From Nioella ostreopsis (GTDB lineage Bacteria > Pseudomonadota > Alphaproteobacteria > Rhodobacterales > Rhodobacteraceae), in assembly GCF_004000255.1 (NCBI RefSeq), contig NZ_RCIQ01000022.1:1-64000 (forward strand): 64,000 bases of DNA, read 5' to 3'. The translations under genes were made by a program, and so were the position numbers. The notes under the pieces were generated by a model that saw only the letters and a list, made by a program, of their open reading frames with translations, was not told where the DNA came from and did not search any database. Of the stretch, positions 61,304 to 64,000 are shown piece by piece (the stretch's first letter is position 1; each line of letters starts with the position of its first letter).

Positions 61304-62908
61304 ATGTTTGCTCGAATCCTGTGTTCGACGGCCATGCTGGTTGCCCTTGGCACCACAGCCTCCGCCGACGTGACCCTTCATATTCTGCATATCAACGACC
61401 TTCACAGCCGTATCCAGCCGATCAACCGCTTCGACAGCACCTGTTCGGCCGAGGATGACGCCGCGGGCGAATGCTTTGGCGGCGTGGCGCGGGTGGCCAC
61501 CGCCATCAACACCCTGCGTGATGAGCTGACCGAAGCGGGCGAGAACGTGATCGTTCTGGACGCGGGCGACCAGTTCCAGGGCTCGCTCATGTACACGACC
61601 TTCAAGGGCGACGTGGAAGCCGAGATGATGGAAGCCATCGGCTTCGACGTCATGGCCGTGGGCAACCACGAGTTCGACGACGGCCCCGGCAACTTCCGCC
61701 GCTTCCTCGATACGGTCAGCTTCCCGGTGATTTCCGGCAATCTCGACCTCAGCCAGTCCGAAGAGCTGAACGGGCAGGTGGAAAGCTATGTGGTGCTCGA
61801 CGTGAACGGCCATCAGGTGGGCGTGATCTCGGCACTGGCGACGGATACGGCGGAAACCTCCAGCCCCGGCCCGAACGTGATCTTCCAGGACGAAATCGAC
61901 GCGATCCAGTCTGATGTGGACGAACTGACCGAGATGGGCGTTGGCATGATCATCGCCCTGACCCATGTGGGCCTGCCGCAGGACATGCGGATTGCCGAGG
62001 CGGTGACCGGGCTTGACCTGATCGTCGGTGGCCATTCGCACACCTACCTGTCGGCGGATGATCCCGACCGTCACGGCCCCTATCCGACCTGGGTCGATGG
62101 CCCCGATGGTGCAATGGTGCCGATTGTGCAGGCCTATGCCTATTCCAAGTATCTGGGACATCTGGAAGTGACCTTCGACGATGAGGGCAACCTGATCTTC
62201 GCCGATGGCAACACCATGCTGCTGGATGCGTCGGTTGAACCCGATGCGGCCATTGCGGCGCGGGTTGCGGAACTGGCGGCTCCGATCCAGGAAGCCATGG
62301 CCGAGGTCGTCGCGGAAAGCACCGACGTGATCGACGGCTCGCGCGACAATTGCCGTGCGCGGGAATGCCAGATGGGCGTTCTGGTGGCGACGGCCATGCT
62401 GGACCGCACCCGCGATCAGGGCATGGATGTGGCCATTCAGAACGGTGGCGGTCTGCGGGCGTCGATTGACGCCGGTGAGATCACCATGGGTGAGGTCTTC
62501 ACCGTGCTGCCCTTCCAGAACACCGTGGCGACCTTCCAGCTGTCCGGTGCCGGCATCATCGCGGCGCTGGAAAACGGCGTCAGCCAGGTCGAAGACGGCG
62601 CGGGTCGCTTCCCGCAAGTGGCAGGCATGCGCTACACGTGGAACCCGGCAGGCGAACCCGGCAGCCGCATCGTGTCGGTCGAGATCGAAACCGCGGATGG
62701 TTTCGTGCCGATTGATCCCGAGGCGATCTATGGCGTCGTGACCAACAACTACATGCGGTCCGGCGGGGATGGCTACCGCATCTTCTCGTCCGAGGGGATG
62801 AATGCCTATGATTTCGGTCCGGGTCTGGAACAGGTTGTGGCCGACTATCTGGCCGAGAACAGCCCCTATATGCCGCATCTGGAAGATCGGATCATGGAAG
62901 GCGAATAA
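61304..62908 (+). CDS. Secreted 5'-nucleotidase/2',3'-cyclic phosphodiesterase-type enzyme
   Basis: A 534-aa periplasmic metallophosphoesterase. Signal peptide about 1-22 (ending TTASA), then HINDLHSR, DAGDQFQGS, GNHEFDDG and GGHSHTYL metal motifs, and a C-terminal nucleotide-binding domain (IQNGGGLRASID, NNYMRSGGDGY). It dephosphorylates extracellular nucleotides to nucleosides, which would feed the salvage operon at 25.7 kb. ATG 61304 has AGGGAG; a terminator follows the stop. Family members are often called UshA or NucA; the precise substrate is not fixed. Confidence 0.93.
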   Translation: MFARILCSTAMLVALGTTASADVTLHILHINDLHSRIQPINRFDSTCSAEDDAAGECFGGVARVATAINTLRDELTEAGENVIVLDAGDQFQGSLMYTTFKGDVEAEMMEAIGFDVMAVGNHEFDDGPGNFRRFLDTVSFPVISGNLDLSQSEELNGQVESYVVLDVNGHQVGVISALATDTAETSSPGPNVIFQDEIDAIQSDVDELTEMGVGMIIALTHVGLPQDMRIAEAVTGLDLIVGGHSHTYLSADDPDRHGPYPTWVDGPDGAMVPIVQAYAYSKYLGHLEVTFDDEGNLIFADGNTMLLDASVEPDAAIAARVAELAAPIQEAMAEVVAESTDVIDGSRDNCRARECQMGVLVATAMLDRTRDQGMDVAIQNGGGLRASIDAGEITMGEVFTVLPFQNTVATFQLSGAGIIAALENGVSQVEDGAGRFPQVAGMRYTWNPAGEPGSRIVSVEIETADGFVPIDPEAIYGVVTNNYMRSGGDGYRIFSSEGMNAYDFGPGLEQVVADYLAENSPYMPHLEDRIMEGE

Positions 62909-62934
62909 GCCTGACAATTGACTGGTTTCAAGGG

Positions 62935-62963
62935 GGCCGGGCAGGCGACTGCCCGGCCTTTTT
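62935..62963 (+). terminator. Terminator of the 5'-nucleotidase gene
   Basis: Ten-base stem GGCCGGGCAG with CTGCCCGGCC around GCGA, followed by TTTTT, 26 bases after the stop. Confidence 0.85.
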
Positions 62964-63071
62964 GCTGCTATGCAGCATTTGCATTGCGGCCTTGGTGCCT
63001 TGTCAGTTGTCGTTTCTGTTGGCGCTAACATATTGGGGGTATCGAAACGCGAAACCTGAAGGGAGTTACCG

Positions 63072-63236
63072 ATGTCCTTCGCTCATACCAAACTGGCTGA
63101 AGATGTCCGCAAATACGCCGCTTACCGCCGCACCCTGCGCGAGTTGAGCACATTGCCGCTGCAAACCCGGCTCGACCTCGACATCTATTCCGGCGATATC
63201 CGCAAGATCGCGCACAAGGCCGTTTACGGCGCCTGA
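63072..63236 (+). CDS. DUF1127-domain mini-protein
   Basis: A 54-aa basic protein: MSFAHTKLAEDVRKYAAYRR, TLRELSTLPLQTRLDLDIYS, then GDIRKIAHKAVYGA. The Arg-rich RTLRELSTL-x-RxLxDIG-like core matches DUF1127 small proteins, which in alphaproteobacteria are linked to phosphate/carbon metabolism and RNA binding. AGGGAG sits before the ATG, and a terminator-like hairpin lies after it (63263-63286). Confidence 0.85.
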   Translation: MSFAHTKLAEDVRKYAAYRRTLRELSTLPLQTRLDLDIYSGDIRKIAHKAVYGA

Positions 63237-63262
63237 TCGGTCAGGACTCGGGACCAGATGAG

Positions 63263-63286
63263 GGCCGGGCATCCGCTCGGCCTTTT
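63263..63286 (+). terminator. Terminator of the DUF1127 gene
   Basis: Stem GGCCG with CGGCC around a 10-base loop containing GGCATCCGCT, then TTTT. Short but well placed 26 bases after the stop. Confidence 0.6.
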
Positions 63287-63334
63287 GTATTTGGCCTGCT
63301 TGCGAGGACGGCAAAGCGCGCATACCCTCGGCCC

Positions 63335-63994
63335 ATGTGTGGACGCATGACCATCACCCACAAGGTCGACGCGATGGCGCGGTTCGTGGATGCCGCGCCC
63401 GCCAATGACCTGCCGGACGGGCCGCGCTTCAACGTCTGCCCGACGCAGGCGGTCGGGGTGGTGACATCTGTGGAGGCGTCGCGCCTTTACCGTCCCATGA
63501 GGTGGGGGTTCCTGCCCCATTGGTACAAGACTCCCACGGACGGGCCGCTGCTGATCAACGCGCGGTCTGAGACGATCGCCGAAAAGCCCGCCTTCCGTGA
63601 GGCCTGCCGCCAGCGGCGCTGTCTGGTTCTGGCCACGGGGTTCTATGAATGGACCAAGGATACCGATGGCAAGCGTCTGCCGTGGTATATCCGGCCTGCA
63701 GACGGGGATCCGCTGGTTCTGGCGGGCATCTGGCAGGATTGGGCGCAGGGGGATGAGCAGTTCACCACATTCGCCATTGTCACCTGCCCGGCGGGCGAGG
63801 GGCTCAGCCATATCCATCATCGCGAGCCTGTCAGTCTAGCGCGCGAGGATTGGGGCAAGTGGCTCGGCGAAGAGGGCAAGGGGGCAGCGCTGCTGATGAA
63901 GGCTGCCCCGGCTGATCGGTTCGAAAGCTTCCGCGTCGATCCGAAGGTCAATTCCAACCGTGCAGAAGGGCCGGAGCTGATCGAGCCGATCTGA
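63335..63994 (+). CDS. SOS-response-associated peptidase family protein (SRAP/YedK-HMCES)
   Basis: A 219-aa protein that caps abasic sites in single-stranded DNA. The catalytic N-terminal Cys2 follows Met1 (MCGR), Asn is in FNVCPTQ, Glu in GFYEWTK, and the late His in IHHREPVSL, where many homologues have the order H-x-R-M-P. It forms a thiazolidine crosslink with abasic DNA. The start is fixed by the need for Cys at position 2. The gene ends six bases before the window edge. Confidence 0.92.
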   Translation: MCGRMTITHKVDAMARFVDAAPANDLPDGPRFNVCPTQAVGVVTSVEASRLYRPMRWGFLPHWYKTPTDGPLLINARSETIAEKPAFREACRQRRCLVLATGFYEWTKDTDGKRLPWYIRPADGDPLVLAGIWQDWAQGDEQFTTFAIVTCPAGEGLSHIHHREPVSLAREDWGKWLGEEGKGAALLMKAAPADRFESFRVDPKVNSNRAEGPELIEPI

Positions 63995-64000
63995 GCCATC

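Noticed and set aside
60842-63031. 729-codon minus-strand frame ending in DUF952
   Set aside because: Only the last 112 codons (from ATG 61180) are real; the rest is antisense to the 5'-nucleotidase gene.
1-64000. CRISPR array or prophage
   Set aside because: No regularly spaced repeat-spacer series, no cas genes, and no phage structural genes were seen.

Overview
The window looks like chromosome of a GC-rich alphaproteobacterium, most likely a Rhodobacteraceae (Roseobacter-group) species. This is inferred from gene content and protein style: a quinone-type PyrD, a malic enzyme/phosphotransacetylase fusion, PrpE, DmdB- and DmdC-like acyl-CoA enzymes, a Hint-domain protein, a DUF1127 mini-protein, and TTAA-N7-TTAA (CtrA-like) boxes. 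No 16S rRNA or plasmid replication genes are present, so the genus cannot be fixed.

Layout. (1) 0.25-8.6 kb: an accessory island on the minus strand, with a type I restriction-modification operon (hsdM-hsdS-DUF4160 gene-hsdR plus an unknown gene) and an AlpA-like regulator, lying against the 3' end of a tRNA-Glu gene. No integrase is visible. (2) 8.7-32.4 kb: core genome. It holds recJ, glpX, hom, a lipoprotein, a TetR regulator, an M24-fold hydrolase coupled to a nitrilase, glyA, nadK, maeB, an outer-membrane barrel, prpE, a soluble hybrid histidine kinase, a compact nucleoside-salvage operon (cdd-deoA-deoB-add-upp), an SPOR protein and an unknown membrane protein. (3) 32.6-43.9 kb: a second accessory segment. 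Transposase wreckage lies at both ends (33.2-33.6 and 42.2-42.9 kb). Between them are a two-component system and a seven-gene set that looks like a transmembrane flavin/heme electron-transfer and protein-flavinylation module: two PepSY proteins, a cytochrome b, a DUF2271 protein, a PepSY-TM/flavodoxin/reductase fusion, ApbE and a 47-aa ORF. A secreted SRPBCC protein and a lower-GC methyltransferase follow. (4) 44.1-59.7 kb: acyl-CoA metabolism. It has a DmdB-like ligase, FadJ-like enzyme, cupin, thiolase, GST, DmdC-like dehydrogenase, two paralogous MerR regulators separated by a GT61-type glycosyltransferase, two hotdog thioesterases and a MATE transporter. (5) 59.8-64 kb: pyrD, a DUF952 gene, a secreted 5'-nucleotidase, DUF1127 and an SRAP-domain protein.

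How parts may work together. In the flavin module, ApbE probably attaches FMN to the DUF2271 protein, which carries a good ApbE acceptor motif (NGITGAS). The membrane fusion protein could move electrons from cytosolic NAD(P)H across the membrane to that FMN. The neighbouring two-component system may control it through a 17/20-identical element upstream of both PepSY genes. The fatty-acid cluster is headed by a MerR gene with a 16-bp perfect palindrome upstream. The island next to tRNA-Glu is a defence cargo in which a small DUF4160 protein is built into the restriction operon.

The strongest second-look items are the flavinylation cluster and its shared element, the DUF4160 gene in the type I R-M operon, the CtrA-like boxes, and several clean palindromic operators (acyl-CoA ligase, MerR, TetR and maeB promoters). 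All family calls come from reading motifs; no database search was run.
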